Shown in pieces: positions 12,901 to 23,562 of a stretch of DNA of 64,000 nt. The stretch lies in NCBI RefSeq assembly GCF_036711975.1, contig NC_091966.1:18111501-18175500 (forward strand), in the 5' to 3' direction. The notes beneath the pieces were generated by a model, which had not been told where the DNA came from, ran no database searches, and was given only the letters and a program-made list of their open reading frames with translations. Position numbers and translations under genes: made by a program. The first letter of the stretch is position 1. Each line of letters opens with the position of its first letter. Source of the stretch: Onthophagus taurus. Lineage: Eukaryota > Arthropoda > Insecta > Coleoptera > Scarabaeidae.

Positions 12901-15900
12901 TCATCCTGGTGACCAACACATCTAGGAAAGGTAGTTTTTTGGCAGTTTCTGTTTTCATGGTGAACTTAATCATAGGATGTTGAGAGTTCAAGTGATCCAA
13001 GAACTCTTGGAGCTGTTTTTGACCGTGTTGCTTTATCACAAACGTGTCATCCACATATCGGAGTCATAGTTTTGGTTTCCACTGGCTCGTCTTCAAAGCG
13101 TCCTCTTCGAATAATTCCATGTAGAAATTAGCTATAACTGGCGATAGCGATGGCTGCCCCTTCGAACTGCTCGTAAAATTCTCCTTTCCAGCTGAAATAC
13201 GTCGACGATAAGCAATACTTCACCAGATCTGGCACGTATTCTGGTAAACCCTCCGGAATGAGTTTTCGGCGAAGACCATCTACAGCATCCTTAACTGGTA
13301 CCCTAGTAAAAAGGGATTCCACATCGAAACTTACCAACATATCCCCAGCATCCAGCTTTACACCTTTTACCGATTCCACAAAATATGTAGAATCCCTGAC
13401 ATACGATTCCGTGTTGCCTGTAAAGGGAGACAGAATCTTTGCAAGATGTTTGGCCAGCTGGTATGTTGGGGAGTTGATGGCGCTGACGATAGGGCGGAAG
13501 GGGACGTCTGGTTTGTTAATCTTCGGTAGTCCGTAGATTCTTGGTGGTACCGGCGCCTGCATAAACAAACCTTTCTGCTGTTCTGCTGGAATTCCTGTGG
13601 ATTTTATCAGTTCCTTCATTTTTCTTACGATTTTTGTCTGTGGGGTCCTTCTTAATCTTCCTGTAGGTGGCTGGGTCCAGTAGGTTCATCATTTTGTCGT
13701 CGTATTCTTTCCTGTCCATAACAACGGTGGCATTCCCCTTGTCTGCTGGTAACACGACGATTTCTGACGTTTTTTTAATAGATCGGAGTGCCTTCTATTC
13801 ACCAACTGCAAGTTGGATTTCGGTGGTTTTGCTGACTTCAGTACTCTCGCAACTTCTTGTTGGATCTCTTCGGCTTTCAGTGCGGGTATCCCTCGAACAG
13901 CTGCTTCCACTTCGCAGATCATTTCCTCCTTTGGGACCTTCTTCAGGGCGATTACGTAGTTCAATCATTTGGCGAGCACAAAGGTTTCATCTTTCTTTAT
14001 TACTTTTCTTCTTTTGTGTCCGGCGTTCCAGAGATTCAAACTTCTTGATGTGCGTGTCACGGGTCTTCTGGAATTCGCGACCAGCCTTCTCCATTGTTAG
14101 TCTGTCCACTTTATCCCAGTCTTCTCCGGATATACAATTGGAAAATTGTCACTTATTTTTTTGTAGATCGTTGAAGGTCTTGTGGATTCTTTCTCGTAGT
14201 AGTGCTTGTTTTGTCCTAATCAAAATTCTACGTGCTGCAGCAGAGTCGATGTGGTGCTTCATCTTCAAGAAGGTTGGCGTTACTTTCTTCTCTCTGCATA
14301 TCGTAGAAAGGCCAAACTGCTCAACAGCTTGCGTTGTCTAATTCGTGAGTTATCCAACTTCTTGATTTGTTTGTTGATATCCTGCCCATAAAGGTTAATA
14401 ATATAAGTACGAAGGCTTTCACGGCCGGTGTGCATGAAACTAAAATTAGAACTAAAACTAGAAACTTTCGGGTTCTACCGTGCGTCTTTTAAGAAAAGGT
14501 TTGACGTTTCGGATGCCATGTTGCAACCTTCTTCAGAAACTGGTTTGAAGTGACGAGATCGAATATCGGTAACTGTATATAAGTCGGAAAAACTAATTAA
14601 TAATCAGTTAACACTAATTACAAGCTAATTATTAACTAATTGCGTCGCGTCCGGTGTGAGGCGGATTTTCTACCCAAATTTGCCTACCCTGTACAGGAAA
14701 AAGCTGTGGTCTCACATATAGAAGGTCATAATTTTTGGTAATTTCTCCATAGATTCTCATCCTGCGTACCGTGTTGTCTTCTAAAAAGAGCAAACTTTAC
14801 GTTGAAAGTAAAAAAGAATTTTTCTGCGACCCTCTACGGATATTGCATGAATTTTTTGTTTGTTCACATTTTGTTTAAAAAAATCCCTGTTTTACATATT
14901 ATGGACCATTGCGTTAAAACTACCGAACCGATTGGAAAAATTATAAATAACATTTATTGGCTATACAATACTCTTTAATTTGATGAATAGCACAACCAGA
15001 TCGGTTATATGTAACTCGAGATATGCTGCAAATAGTCAACTTACCCCTAAAAAAAATCATAGCTACAAAACGTATACATAGAAAAAAAATTTAAATGTGA
15101 TTTTTGGGTTTAGAGAACCAAACTACATAAGGAAAATACAGTGGCGTCCAATTACATTTTATGAATTTTTTTTGTACACTAGTGTAATTAAACGATTGAC
15201 GAAGACTCCAAATACAATTATGCTAAAAAACACAACTTGATAATGTGAAAGTAGGGAGTGAATAATATTTTATGACTACACTATATCCGCGATCAACAGA
15301 TTAGTTGGAACTATCCTAATTGATTGAGAAACCTTATGTTATTAGTTTCAAATAACTTAATGATATTGCGATTCTGTCACCTATCTTATGAATAAACCTT
15401 ACTAGGTACTTAAGTTTTTGGATATATGATGTTCAAATAACGAGTGAATCAAAGAAAATCAGTCAAGATAATAAGTACGAAAGTAACCAAAAGCATACAA
15501 TTAACAGGTTTGTTAATAGTTTTTCTGCCATGAAGTTTTTCACTTACAAAAGATTTCAAACAATTCCCATTCTCCCTTGAATCGCAAAATTTTAGAACAG
15601 AACTTGTTCAGTTTGTCCATATAACTTCAGGCCAACTGCAAATCTCCTCAGTTAGCCATTGTTCCGTCCATCCTAGATAAAAGGGTACACGTTCACTTGT
15701 ACTTAGCTCACCACGAGAAAAGCGACAAATTTTACACATTACAATTTCCTTTCCTATCTTTTCTTAAAGATCTTATCCATTTCCCTTTCCGCTTCTTCTT
15801 ATTTTGTCCTCATTCGATCGTTTCTCTCTTTTAAATTCCTCCTTCTGTTTCTCGAAAAAAATATGTTTCGAAATATCCCTGCTTAGGGATATCTGCTCCA

Positions 15901-18900
15901 GATCCCTGAACTTCGCATACTCGAACAACACGTTATCGACATTAAGGGGTAACGCCACTGTAACCGACTGCAAATGAGCCCTCTTTTTGTTATTTTTTAA
16001 CGAGTTGCACAACATAATTAAATTTCGGTGTTACTCATCTTATTAATACAGGTTTACTGCAGTAAAAAATGTGTATGATAACAAAAAAATGTTGAATATG
16101 ACGGATTCTTCAGCAGTTGACGGAAATGCTGCATTTGAGACCGTAGCCAATGGCTAGCAGTATAACTGCCATAAATTTTTGTCCTAATATTTTCCTAAGA
16201 CTAATATCTGCGGAAGTACTACGTAGTCATTTTTTAAAATGTTGATTTTTAACAATTTCATAGGATTATTAAGACTGAGATCTGCATTTTTGCTTAAATA
16301 ATGAAACAAAATTGGCAGTAACTTTAACAATTTTTAATTTATCGAAAAAATCCTACGTACTTCGCTAGAGAAAGGCATTTTACATTTTCTGTTCAAATAC
16401 GAAATCATTCGTTTAAACATTGTTTGAGTTATGCTACTAGCCAATTTGAAAATTATTGTTTTGAGAAAAACGCATTTAAAGTTTTAATAGTGAATATCTT
16501 TAGATTTAGAGCGAAAGTCTTTTAGTAATGATGAATCTGCTATCCCAGTACCATACCTTCTTGTTTTGAAGATTTTATTCTTTAACGAGCCTCTTTTGCT
16601 CAGTCAGTAAGTGAGCGTTCTGATAACTTTATACGCTATTGATTGGCTTCTATCCAAAACTGGTAACAGTTACTGCCTATAGTGATGCCTAAAGCTTGCA
16701 TTATGTGCATAACAGTGATCATTTCGTCGATAAATTGTCTCACAGCAATATCAGAGAAAATGTCCAAAATCTTTTTGCCACTAGAAAAACTTGTAGATAT
16801 AATCGCTAGTTGCGTTGAAACATTCATTACTGTTCTGAGTAAATCCACCCAAACAGCGACTTAATAATTCAATTTTGCTTCAATTTTGAGATCATTATAT
16901 AGACGTTTAAGCTCTTCGAAAATTACCAGTGGCATCGGTGATATTTCGAAAATTGGTTTTTGATTTCGCTGTCAACTACAGAGCTACGCCACGAGTAGGC
17001 ACCGCTCGGACACTTTTCATGTTGCCCATATTGCCTCTCTCATTTTTTCGGTTTAATCGGAGTTTCTTCTAATTGCTGGCCTATAATAAATTGTCAATTT
17101 ATCGATTAATTCACTTTTCTCTTTGCCCATGCGTTTTTGTACATGATCACAGTATTTCTTTTTTCACAATATTCATTGACATTCCCTATTTTCCAACTAA
17201 TTGGTGAAACTAACCCGTAGAGTGACGAAAAACCTCTTTTTCTCCATGACCCGGAATCATCTCCGGAAAGAGTTTTACATTCGGCATCGCTCAATCTTTT
17301 TTCTTCTTGCATTACTAGTCTAATGGATATGATTCATTGACAAATAAGACCAATGTTTATGTTTCACCCAAAACATGCCTGCATATAGACTTCCACAAAG
17401 AAAGAGAGAACTGCATCACAGGGAAAAAAATACAACCATGCAAACGTAAACACAATCATCCAATGATATAGCTATCGCAATCATATATGTGCGTAGGACG
17501 CAATTAAAAAAAATAAAAATACAATTGATATCTGTATAAAATTTTTCAGAGGCGATTTTTAAGGCCTTAAAGAGTATTTTAAAAGCAAAAAATAGTGGTA
17601 TTATTCCTTAATCTCTTTTCTGTTCTTCTGAGCAGCTTTATCAAATATTTTTAAACTGATGTAAAAGGTAATTGTAATAAAATAAAAACTTCTTACTTGC
17701 TTGTATTATTTTATATGGTTATTTTATATTTTATATGTTTATATGGTAAGTTTCGTTCAATAAATCTTCAGCCAAATCTATACAATAATACATCGAAATT
17801 AACGATCAAGCAAAAACAGACCACAAATGAACAAGAGAAACAAAATAAAACAAAACACTTATTGTCAACAATAAATTAAATGTAAGAATGTGTTGCTCAA
17901 AGTCATAAACATATGTGTTGACAAATTAGACATGAATTACATGAAATTAGGCGACAACGTTTCGAACCGCATTTAAAAATATAAAATTATGAATTTAAGT
18001 TTTTTAAATATGAAAATAAAGGTTTTTCATATATTTCCAATTGTTCGTTGAGTAATATTATATTTTTATTTAATTTGTATTTCTGTATTTCCAAAATTTC
18101 ATAAAGGTCTAGCTTTTTATCTTTTTCACATTTATGTAACAAAACTGTGTTTTCAAAATCGATGCTGTGTCCTTTTTCTTTGGCATGTTTAAGTTTTCAA
18201 GATGTTAGATCCTTGCTTGGTTTTGTGCTCCTGTATTCTATTCTCCAATCTTCTTCCTATTTGTCCGATGTAGGCGGAATAACAGTCTGAACATTCGATG
18301 AAATAAACCTCACTCTCTTTTAGAATGTCCTTTTTATTATGATAGTTAGAAAAAATATTCAGTAGATTGTTTCTGTTGGAGAATGCCAAAGTGATGTTAT
18401 TCTTTTCAAAAATATGCTTAGAATTGTATGTGATATTATTGAAATGTATAGGTTTGTAAATCCGAACCACGGATTTACACAAATTCCTCTATTTTTACAT
18501 ATAACGGGTCTGTTTTATTTCAATTTTTTTGTTTTTCATTTGATTTTTGTCAACACATATGTTTATATTATTTTGAGCAACGCATTCTTATATTTAGTTT
18601 TTTTTATTTTGTTTCTTTTATTCATTTGTAGTCTGTTTTTGCTTAATCGCTAATTTAAATGTATTATTGTATAGATTTGGCTGAAGATGGGCAGGTTCAT
18701 TGCCCGAAACTAGTACCATATAGAATAATATAAGCAAGTAAGAAGTTTTTATTTTATTACAATTACCTTTTACATTGATTGAAAGCTTGCAACATGGATA
18801 CATTTACTAAAATTTAATCTGATGGCATACAAATATGGTGTGCCAAGAATATTAATTCAATCGCAAAATCAATATTTAATGTCATAGGCTTAAAATATAT

Positions 18901-21900
18901 ACATAAATAAAATAAATATATGATATAATTAAATATATACATTATACAGGTATGAAAAGTATAAAATATTTCAGCCATTTTTCATAGGTTTTCCACCTCT
19001 CACTCCATTATTTCCTAAGGTTTTGGCGAACTTCAACTTGATAGAGCCTACTCGACAACAGTCGACACTGTCCCATACGTTAATATTACTCTCATGGCCA
19101 ACTGCTTAGAACTTTGTAGAATTTGTGTCAACATCTTGAAATTGACTTGAAACCATCATGATCATATGAGGTGGGTATTTCTCAATTTCAATTGGCCATC
19201 AAATCAATACCTCGTTCAATATGTAACCTCAAAATGCTGTCATAGAAGACATTCCATAGCATTCGACCCAATCAAAGTTTTCGCCGCTGGGGACATTAAT
19301 TTTGCGATCTAATGAATATGTCTGCAGCGTTTACAAAACGTAATTCTTGGCTCCCTCTTCCCTCAGCATATTTACGATCTTTACCCAACTATGTCCACTA
19401 TGAAATGATTATGAACTTTACACTTGCAGAGATTATTTAATTTATATCGGAACCGGTTTCGAAGTTTATAACTTCATCTTCAGCCGAAAACTATACAAAA
19501 AATATAAAAAATATTATAATTAAAAATACTCACTGTCAGAAAGTGAAGCCAACAGGTATAAACATATGAAAATTTGAAATGTTGAAAATTTTAAATTATT
19601 AAATTACAGCCAGAATATAAAATATGCGTTGTTAAATTTAAAAAATCAAAATGTAGGAGATATTAAAAAAACGACGTGGTGCGTTATAACAATATTACAA
19701 TGAAATCTAGTAAGTAATATAATTAGAGTGATGGTTGAATATAAAATTTCTTTCTATAAAACAGTTTGGGAGGGATATCAGAAAGAGAAAGATTATGTTT
19801 GATGGGTTGGTGAGGAGTGCAATGATGTACGGGCGGAGGTTTGGGGATGGAAGAGGCAGGGTCTGATATTGTGAGGAAGGAAGTCAAGGTTGGTGAAATG
19901 AGGGAGGAGGCGGGCAGAAGAGCAGTTAAATATGAAGAAATGATAGATAGCAGACCATACTGCGGGATCTTAGGGGAGTGTTGGGAAAAAGTCAGGGAGC
20001 GGCAGATTAGATATGGTAAAGGAGAGAGGATGGAATATTACAAAAGGACGTGTTATTCGGAGGCAGAGATAAATAATAGAAGAAGGGTGAAAAGAGGGTG
20101 GAGTTATGGGGGAGTAGGGACGACAGGGATAGGGACGTCCACAGATAGGAGTGAAGGACGCAGATAAGAGAGGGAAGGTACAATGAACTATATGGGGATA
20201 TAATGACGGAAGGGCTTTCAAAATACTTGGTGAAGGAGGAGAGTGAGGAAGGGAAAACGTTGATGGCAAAATTTTGGTGTGGTAATGAGGAGAGAGCGAA
20301 TAAGTACTGGGCGGACGATGTGGAGAGGTGGTGTCGGCTGTGCGGAAAGGGTTGGGAGACGCTAGAACATATGTTGAGAGGATGCAAGATAAGAAGAAAG
20401 GAACCGGTGGCAGATACTAGAAGAGGGGGGAGAAGGCATGTGATGGATGAGGGAAGTTACGTTTTTTAGATCATGTATTGTACAGAAAATTGTAAACTTT
20501 TAGTTAACAACAAAAACTCTTATTAATAATATAAACTTATAAACTTTTATCATCAATTTTATATTTATCATTTTGCTCTATCTTCATCTTTATGTGCCGT
20601 CTCTTTTAAGAAGGTTGGCTGTTGGCTGTTATACCACTGTCTTAGGTTAGTCATACAGATTTCATCCAGTTTGTAAATGTGAGTATTTCTCCCCCGTGTC
20701 GCGTAGCCTAGATACCGCAGTTTTCTAATTTTAATTGTGTTAACAATATCTCTTCCTTTCTCGAATTTTCCTAATACCTCCGCGTTTGTTGTTCTGCTCG
20801 CCCAGCTTATTCTCAGGATTCTTCTATAGGTCTATACCTCAAAGGCTTGAAGCTGGTTGATATTATTCTTGTTAACTATCCACGCTTCCATACCATATAA
20901 AAGCACTAGAAATACATTTGTATCAGTATTTTAGCATTCTAATCTAAAGATGTCGGCTAAAGTCGTTGCTGCATAATACGTTCCTAATTTTGTTGAATAC
21001 AGTTCTAGCCAGTACAATTCTTGATCTTATTTCCTCCGTATATTCACTGTTGACATTCACAATTGCTCCCAAGTACTTTCCGACCCTCTCCATTAGCTCT
21101 CCTTTAATCCACAGTTGTTCTTGTTGTTATGTTTATGTTGATAATCATAAATATGCTGTTCTTAGTATTCAGTCACTCCATAAATATTGGAATATATATC
21201 ATTTCGGAATAATATCTTATTCAATTCATTAATAACATTAGTAATATGTGTGGAGACACATTCTGAAACATTAATTGTTTCTAAATTCTTGTACTCTAAA
21301 AATATTGGCTTTATGATTTGAAATTATATTATAATTAATTGTTGTAACTCTGAAAATCCGATAGAATAAAATTTCACAATACAACTATTTTTTTTGAATA
21401 AATAAGTAGACTTAAAAAGTATTTTGTTGTTACATTACATTTTCACCATCTTGTATATTGCACAATTTCTTTTAGAATCAACGTTTGTTGTTAATACCAT
21501 GGATTTTCGTAATTATTGGATTTCTTATTGTCGATCTGGTCCATTGTTTCTATATGATCGTCGTCAACGCGGTAATTTTTCACATATATTCCAAATCACA
21601 TCTTCAAATTATTTCTATTTCCAGATTAACGTAAATCCAGCAACAGCAATGTTAGTAACAATAGATTTCTTTCTAAACTCTCTAAATGTATATGCCTTAT
21701 TATGTGTAATATCACAATACCAAGAACTGAAAGGTGGAAGAGGAAGAGCTGAAGATCATGCAAATAGAGTAATTTTCTAATAATTTTTAAGATTTAATGG
21801 TGATTTTCTAACCCAACGCATTTTTTGTTTAGATTCCCAGTATACATTATAGTTCACAACCAACAGCAACAACTTATTTGAGTACAAAAAAAGCGATGAC

Positions 21901-22111
21901 ATACACAGAAGCTCGCCCATCACCAACTCAAAGCCCAACAGGAACGGGACCACATACATCATTAGGAACAGAAGAACCTTCACCTCACATACTCAATAGA
22001 GGTCCAAGAAAATCCGTGAAATTTCCTGATAGTCCAACGTATAATGGAGTGCAAGACGACTGGTCAATGATGATGATAAATGCTTCGCTAAATCATCACA
22101 TAACGTTCTGA
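6983..22111 (+). CDS. Tetraspan membrane protein, DUF4728/pasiflora-like, 5'-incomplete
   Basis: Five exons join in frame: 6983-7103, 7159-7244, 21476-21571, 21625-21768 and 21833-22111, each bounded by AG and GT with good pyrimidine tracts (phases 1,0,0,0). The 241 residues give part of a first membrane segment (VYFTIFAAM), a loop with an N-glycosylation site NET, then three more: TIFTGVIFGFSTLGIVTSIL, LLLIPWIFVIIGFLIVDLVH and TIDFFLNSLNVYALLCVISQ. SQYQELKGGRGR follows, then a polar Pro/Ser/Thr cytoplasmic tail. This layout and the YxLLCVISQYQELK..GRG signature match insect DUF4728 tetraspans, some of which act at septate junctions; the role here is inferred. The start exon is not found. The 14,231-bp second intron is packed with mobile DNA. 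Confidence 0.8.
7775..7817 (-). ncRNA. Hammerhead ribozyme motif, PLE-A left end
   Basis: Read on the minus strand: GUUGUCU, CUGAUGA, a GGC/GCC stem II with a U-rich loop, GAAAC, UA, GUU, then AGACAAC. The two outer heptamers pair perfectly as stem I. Stem III is one C-G pair with a two-base loop, and the base before the predicted cut is U. One extra U precedes stem II. It is the inverted twin of 10101-10143. Confidence 0.7.
8149..9372 (+). pseudogene. PLE-A reverse transcriptase and GIY-YIG endonuclease, broken
   Basis: An RT-like block TPLIYSLIKLHKTNFPIRSI is seen at about 8220-8280, and YNEGLPMGSATTN near 8610-8650 matches the RT motif preceding the catalytic box. Many stops and frameshifts follow, and the YxDD box was not found. 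The best-kept part is 9100-9372: GVYKLKCSTCGATYIGETGR, the GIY-YIG catalytic signature with its CxxC knuckle, then SIKTRIKKHQ and a final LLEQYEIDKI helix. Penelope endonucleases nick target DNA for priming. This copy is dead. Confidence 0.75.
10101..10143 (+). ncRNA. Hammerhead ribozyme motif, PLE-A right end
   Basis: Stem I 5' strand 10101-10107, CUGAUGA core 10108-10114, stem II GGC/GCC, GAAA at 10127-10130, a minimal C(UA)G stem III, U at 10135, predicted cut after U10136, and stem I 3' strand AGACAAC at 10137-10143. All conserved core bases are present. The very short stem III is the architecture described for hammerheads in Penelope-like retroelements. Activity is untested. Confidence 0.75.
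10202..10984. other. Intronic stretch without recognised gene
   Basis: AT-rich intron DNA. A 92-codon open frame at 10302-10580 (with ENMIVEMTNFYGV and an aromatic/Leu-rich end) matches no family I know and has no splice context linking it to the tetraspan exons, whose junction at 7244/21476 is already in phase. Confidence 0.4.
12286..12329 (-). ncRNA. Hammerhead-like motif, PLE-B left pseudo-LTR
   Basis: Minus strand: GUUU, CUGAAGA, an imperfect stem II, GAAAC, GUC, AAAC. Stem I has four pairs. No loop remains in stem III (C directly followed by G), so single-copy folding is doubtful; pairing between two copies could supply the stem. Confidence 0.45.
12381..13964 (-). pseudogene. PLE-B reverse transcriptase and GIY-YIG polyprotein, frameshifted
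   Basis: From 13964 downward: an N-terminal region, MLPADKGNATVVMDRKEYDD (13755), then in a new frame PPRIYGLPKINKPDVPFRPI and SFDVESLFTRVPV (RT palm, first catalytic Asp). The catalytic box YVDDTFVIKQHG lies near 13060-13045 after another shift, followed by LPFLDVLVTR. The frame 12803-12381 continues with a CVSC element and RVYRLSCSCGKVYVGQTGRN, the GIY-YIG-type endonuclease with its CxC knuckle, then RIREHK. Domain order RT to GIY-YIG is diagnostic of Penelope. At least four frame breaks are seen. More 5' coding likely extends to about 14390. Confidence 0.88.
14498..14541 (-). ncRNA. Hammerhead-like motif, PLE-B right pseudo-LTR
   Basis: Same motif as at 12286-12329, with a better stem II: GGUUGC against GCAUCC with one U-U mismatch. 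Core CUGAAGA and GAAA are intact. Conservation of both cores in the two direct repeats is expected from their copying mechanism. Confidence 0.45.
15193..16635. other. Intronic stretch without recognised gene
   Basis: AT-rich. A minus-strand open frame of 80 codons (16015-15773) is Lys/Glu/Arg-rich at its end and not recognised. It could be a tail of the Mutator-like remnant upstream. Confidence 0.35.
16636..17312 (-). pseudogene. Mutator-like transposase remnant
   Basis: Frame 17312-17106 contains GDDSGSWRKRGFSSLYGLVS, matching the (D)GxWxKRGFSSLxG signature of insect Mutator-like transposases. Frame 16848-16636 carries MHIMQALGITIGSNCYQFWI, the downstream conserved block (xALGIxIGxNC) of the same family. 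The DNA between is full of stops. A minus-strand relic inside the tetraspan intron. Confidence 0.6.
18189..18482 (-). pseudogene. PLE-C GIY-YIG endonuclease fragment
   Basis: The 97-codon frame ends with EVYFIECSDCYSAYIGQIGR, where the CxxC knuckle precedes a GIY-YIG-like AYIGQIGR, followed by RLENRIQEHKTKQGSN. The frame opens 5' into a Lys/Asn-rich linker typical of PLE connectors. The rest of the endonuclease, with the final Glu helix, continues at about 18180-18005 in shifted frames. The RT is missing. Confidence 0.7.
18673..18722 (+). ncRNA. Hammerhead ribozyme motif, PLE-C right end
   Basis: CUGAAGA at 18681-18687, stem II GGGCA/UGCCC (five perfect pairs), GAAAC at 18706-18710, loop UA, G-U-A, then CCAUAU pairing with AUUUGG upstream. 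The predicted cut follows A18715. The left-end partner near 17735-17775 has lost stem II. Confidence 0.65.
18784..19440. other. Intronic stretch; possible very old RT relic
   Basis: Mostly AT-rich. On the minus strand around 19260-19190 a short run LWNVFYDSILRLHIERGIDL resembles the xLWNVxYDxxLRL block after the PQGS motif in R1-type LINE reverse transcriptases, but stops surround it and no other motif was found. Confidence 0.3.
19445..19491 (-). ncRNA. Hammerhead ribozyme motif in an isolated PLE terminus
   Basis: Minus strand: UCGG, CUGAAGA (19483-19477), stem II GAAGU/ACUUC, GAAAC, CG, GUU, CCGA. Stem I has four pairs, stem III is C(CG)G, and the cut is predicted after the second U. About 19400-19560 is probably a solo PLE end, since no RT or GIY-YIG ORF is adjacent. 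Confidence 0.6.
19740..20470 (+). pseudogene. LINE ORF 3' end with CCHC knuckle
   Basis: A purine-rich coding strand. Frames give Arg/Glu-rich helices, then FWCGNEERANKYWADDVERW and WCRLCGKGWETLEHMLRGC, a C-x2-C-x8-H-x4-C knuckle found at the C-terminus of a group of insect non-LTR polyproteins. Two or more frameshifts separate the blocks. The same family occurs inverted at 29230-30980 with near-identical knuckle residues. The RT is absent here. Confidence 0.7.
20580..21130 (-). pseudogene. RTE-type LINE C-terminal remnant
   Basis: The minus strand reads GELMERVGKYLGAIVNVNSE, YTEEIRSRIVLARTVFNKIR, then, after decay, RVLRISWASRTTNAEVL and TIKIRKLRYLGYATRG. This is the ordered C-terminal motif series (YLG..., EIxxRIxxAR, LRISW, KxRKLxYxGH) of RTE-like LINE proteins common in arthropods. 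Scattered stops. 21131-21475 is plain intron. Confidence 0.7.
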
Positions 22112-22236
22112 AAGGATATAAATCAAAAAAAATATAGTAAAAAGAGGTTGGACTCGATGTAATGAATCGATTGAATCCATGAAAAGTTAAAAATTGGAAG
22201 TTTATATTTAATAGTGTTTTGTTGTAAAGTGTACTC

Positions 22237-22250
22237 AATAAATTAATAAA
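22237..22250 (+). terminator. Polyadenylation signals of the tetraspan gene
   Basis: Two AATAAA hexamers at 22237-22242 and 22245-22250, about 130 bp after the stop codon at 22111 in an AT-rich 3' UTR. Confidence 0.6.
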
Positions 22251-22954
22251 AATGCAATAATTATTAATGAAAATGTAAGATTTATGAGTATGTTAATTTT
22301 AGTTAACATGTGCATAAAAGAATGTGATATTTATACCATAAAATTTTGTATACGGAAACTATATCATTATGACACAATTAAATTTACATTATTGTACAAT
22401 GAATTTACAATTTTTATTAAAATACAGCTATACTTATATAAGATGATTCAAAAACATGTGAGTTTTAATATTTCAAAACACAAATTTTATTTTTTACTTT
22501 TCTTAGAATCCTCTAAAAAGATTATTATACAAAGAGTTTTATATTTTGATAAGTTTAAAACAGCTTTTTTGAATAATCTTGTATTCAGTTATTTTTTTTT
22601 GTAAAGCAATACTTAGTTCCGTGGGAAAGTAAAGAACAAACGTTTATAAGGCTGTTAACAATTACAGGAGTATAAAGCAAACGATGGAAACAACAAAATA
22701 TAAAACAATTATAACAGTATTGTAGATAAATTTGTACATTGTAAAATATATTTACTGTTTGTAAAATACAGATGTTTATCATGGATTTTTCTTTCAATCC
22801 ATTCCAAATGGGGGTATAAAAAGTCAATAAGCTTGTTTAAAACTTGTTAAGAAAATATATACAAGGGTATGCTTATCTTTGATTCCAATTTGGTTGCAAA
22901 AGTTGAATCGAATAACAGTCGACGCTCACTTAACGTAAACAATGCGTTCCTGAA
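22251..22954. other. AT-rich intergenic stretch
   Basis: No recognisable gene. Short open frames are low-complexity Phe/Ile/Tyr-rich readings of AT-rich DNA. Confidence 0.5.
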
Positions 22955-23521
22955 TTGCTGTACTTTAAGCAAATGTACGTTAAACGAATAGAAAATGTCC
23001 ATGAGAACACAATTTTTAATTGGTCCAAGATAGTCCTTGTTCACACGAACGTACCATCGGCGCTCGACTTTTTAAAAATTTCAGTTAAAAAAATGAGTAA
23101 AAAACGAAGTCCGATTTGGATGTTTTTCGCCGTGATAAATAAACACAATTCTAAAGCGTCATACGACATATGTAAAAATGTTCTTACTTTTAAAGCGTCT
23201 ATATTTAATTTAAAAAAACATATGTCAAGAAAGCATCCAACAATTTCGATAACAAGTGTTAATAATACTAGCTTATCTCAAGAAAACAATAGTAACGAAA
23301 TTCAACCCGAAAATATAATAGATGAAGCTCACTCGGCAGATTCCCAATTAGGACAGGTAAAGTTTCTGTACCTGTCCTAATGGTAATCCTAATGGCTTTT
23401 TTTAACATATTTTATTAAAAGTCGTTGAAAGTTCTTTCCCTGTAAACATTTTAATTAATGGTAACAAAGAAAAATATAAATTAGTTAATTTTATACTTTT
23501 ACACTGGTTTATTCTTAAATT

Positions 23522-23562
23522 CGGCTTGACAAGTTTCGACTTACGTCATCTTCAGAAGCGCT
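23522..23562 (-). ncRNA. Hammerhead ribozyme motif, PLE-D terminus
   Basis: Minus strand: GCGCUU, CUGAAGA (23555-23549), stem II GAC-GUAA-GUC closed by a GUAA tetraloop, GAAAC, UU, GUC, AAGCC. Stem I AAGC/GCUU; predicted cut after C. A shortened copy of the same terminus (GGCTTGACAAGTTT-type, cut before GAAAC) lies at about 42950-43005. Confidence 0.65.

Larger units (their letters stand above)
12179..14596 (-). mobile_element. Penelope-like element B with direct pseudo-LTRs
   Basis: Two direct repeats flank it: about 12179-12384 and 14403-14596, both starting ATAAGTACGAAGGCTTTCAC and ending near AACTGTATATAA(A/G)TC. The second lacks about 12 bp. The body encodes RT and GIY-YIG on the minus strand. 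It is the best-preserved PLE in the window and is clearly more GC-rich than its surroundings. Confidence 0.88.
10985..15192. repeat. Large inverted repeat pair enclosing PLE-B
   Basis: The left arm (about 10985-11935, orientation plus) starts ACACTAGTCTACAAAAAG, and the right arm (about 14684-15192) is its inverse, ending TTTGTACACTAGTG. Shared blocks include CATAAAATGTATATTTGACG, CAATAAATGTTATTAATAC and the segment ending TTTTTCCTGTACA. The left arm carries an extra roughly 400 bp (about 11265-11675). A third copy lies at 52143-52600. The pair may be the ends of one 4.2 kb foldback element later invaded by PLE-B, or two independent copies. Confidence 0.7.
17657..18783 (-). mobile_element. 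Penelope-like element C with inverted pseudo-LTRs
   Basis: Ends mirror each other: AAAAGGTAATTGTAATAAAA on the left and its inverse ending ATTACCTTTTACAT on the right. A shared inner block contains ATTGTATAGATTTGGCTGAAG (inverted on the left) and TGTCAACACATATGTTTAT. The body is short and holds only the endonuclease end of a PLE ORF on the minus strand. Confidence 0.75.

Noticed and set aside
13667..14341. 224-codon plus-strand ORF
   Set aside because: Antisense shadow of PLE-B; composition (Ser/Leu/Phe-rich) with no domain.
15773..16015. 80-codon minus-strand ORF rich in Lys/Glu/Arg
   Set aside because: No family match and no neighbours supporting expression; kept only as a note in the gap.
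22284..22604. 106-codon plus-strand ORF after the tetraspan gene
   Set aside because: Phe/Ile/Lys/Tyr-rich reading of AT-rich DNA, beyond the polyadenylation signals.
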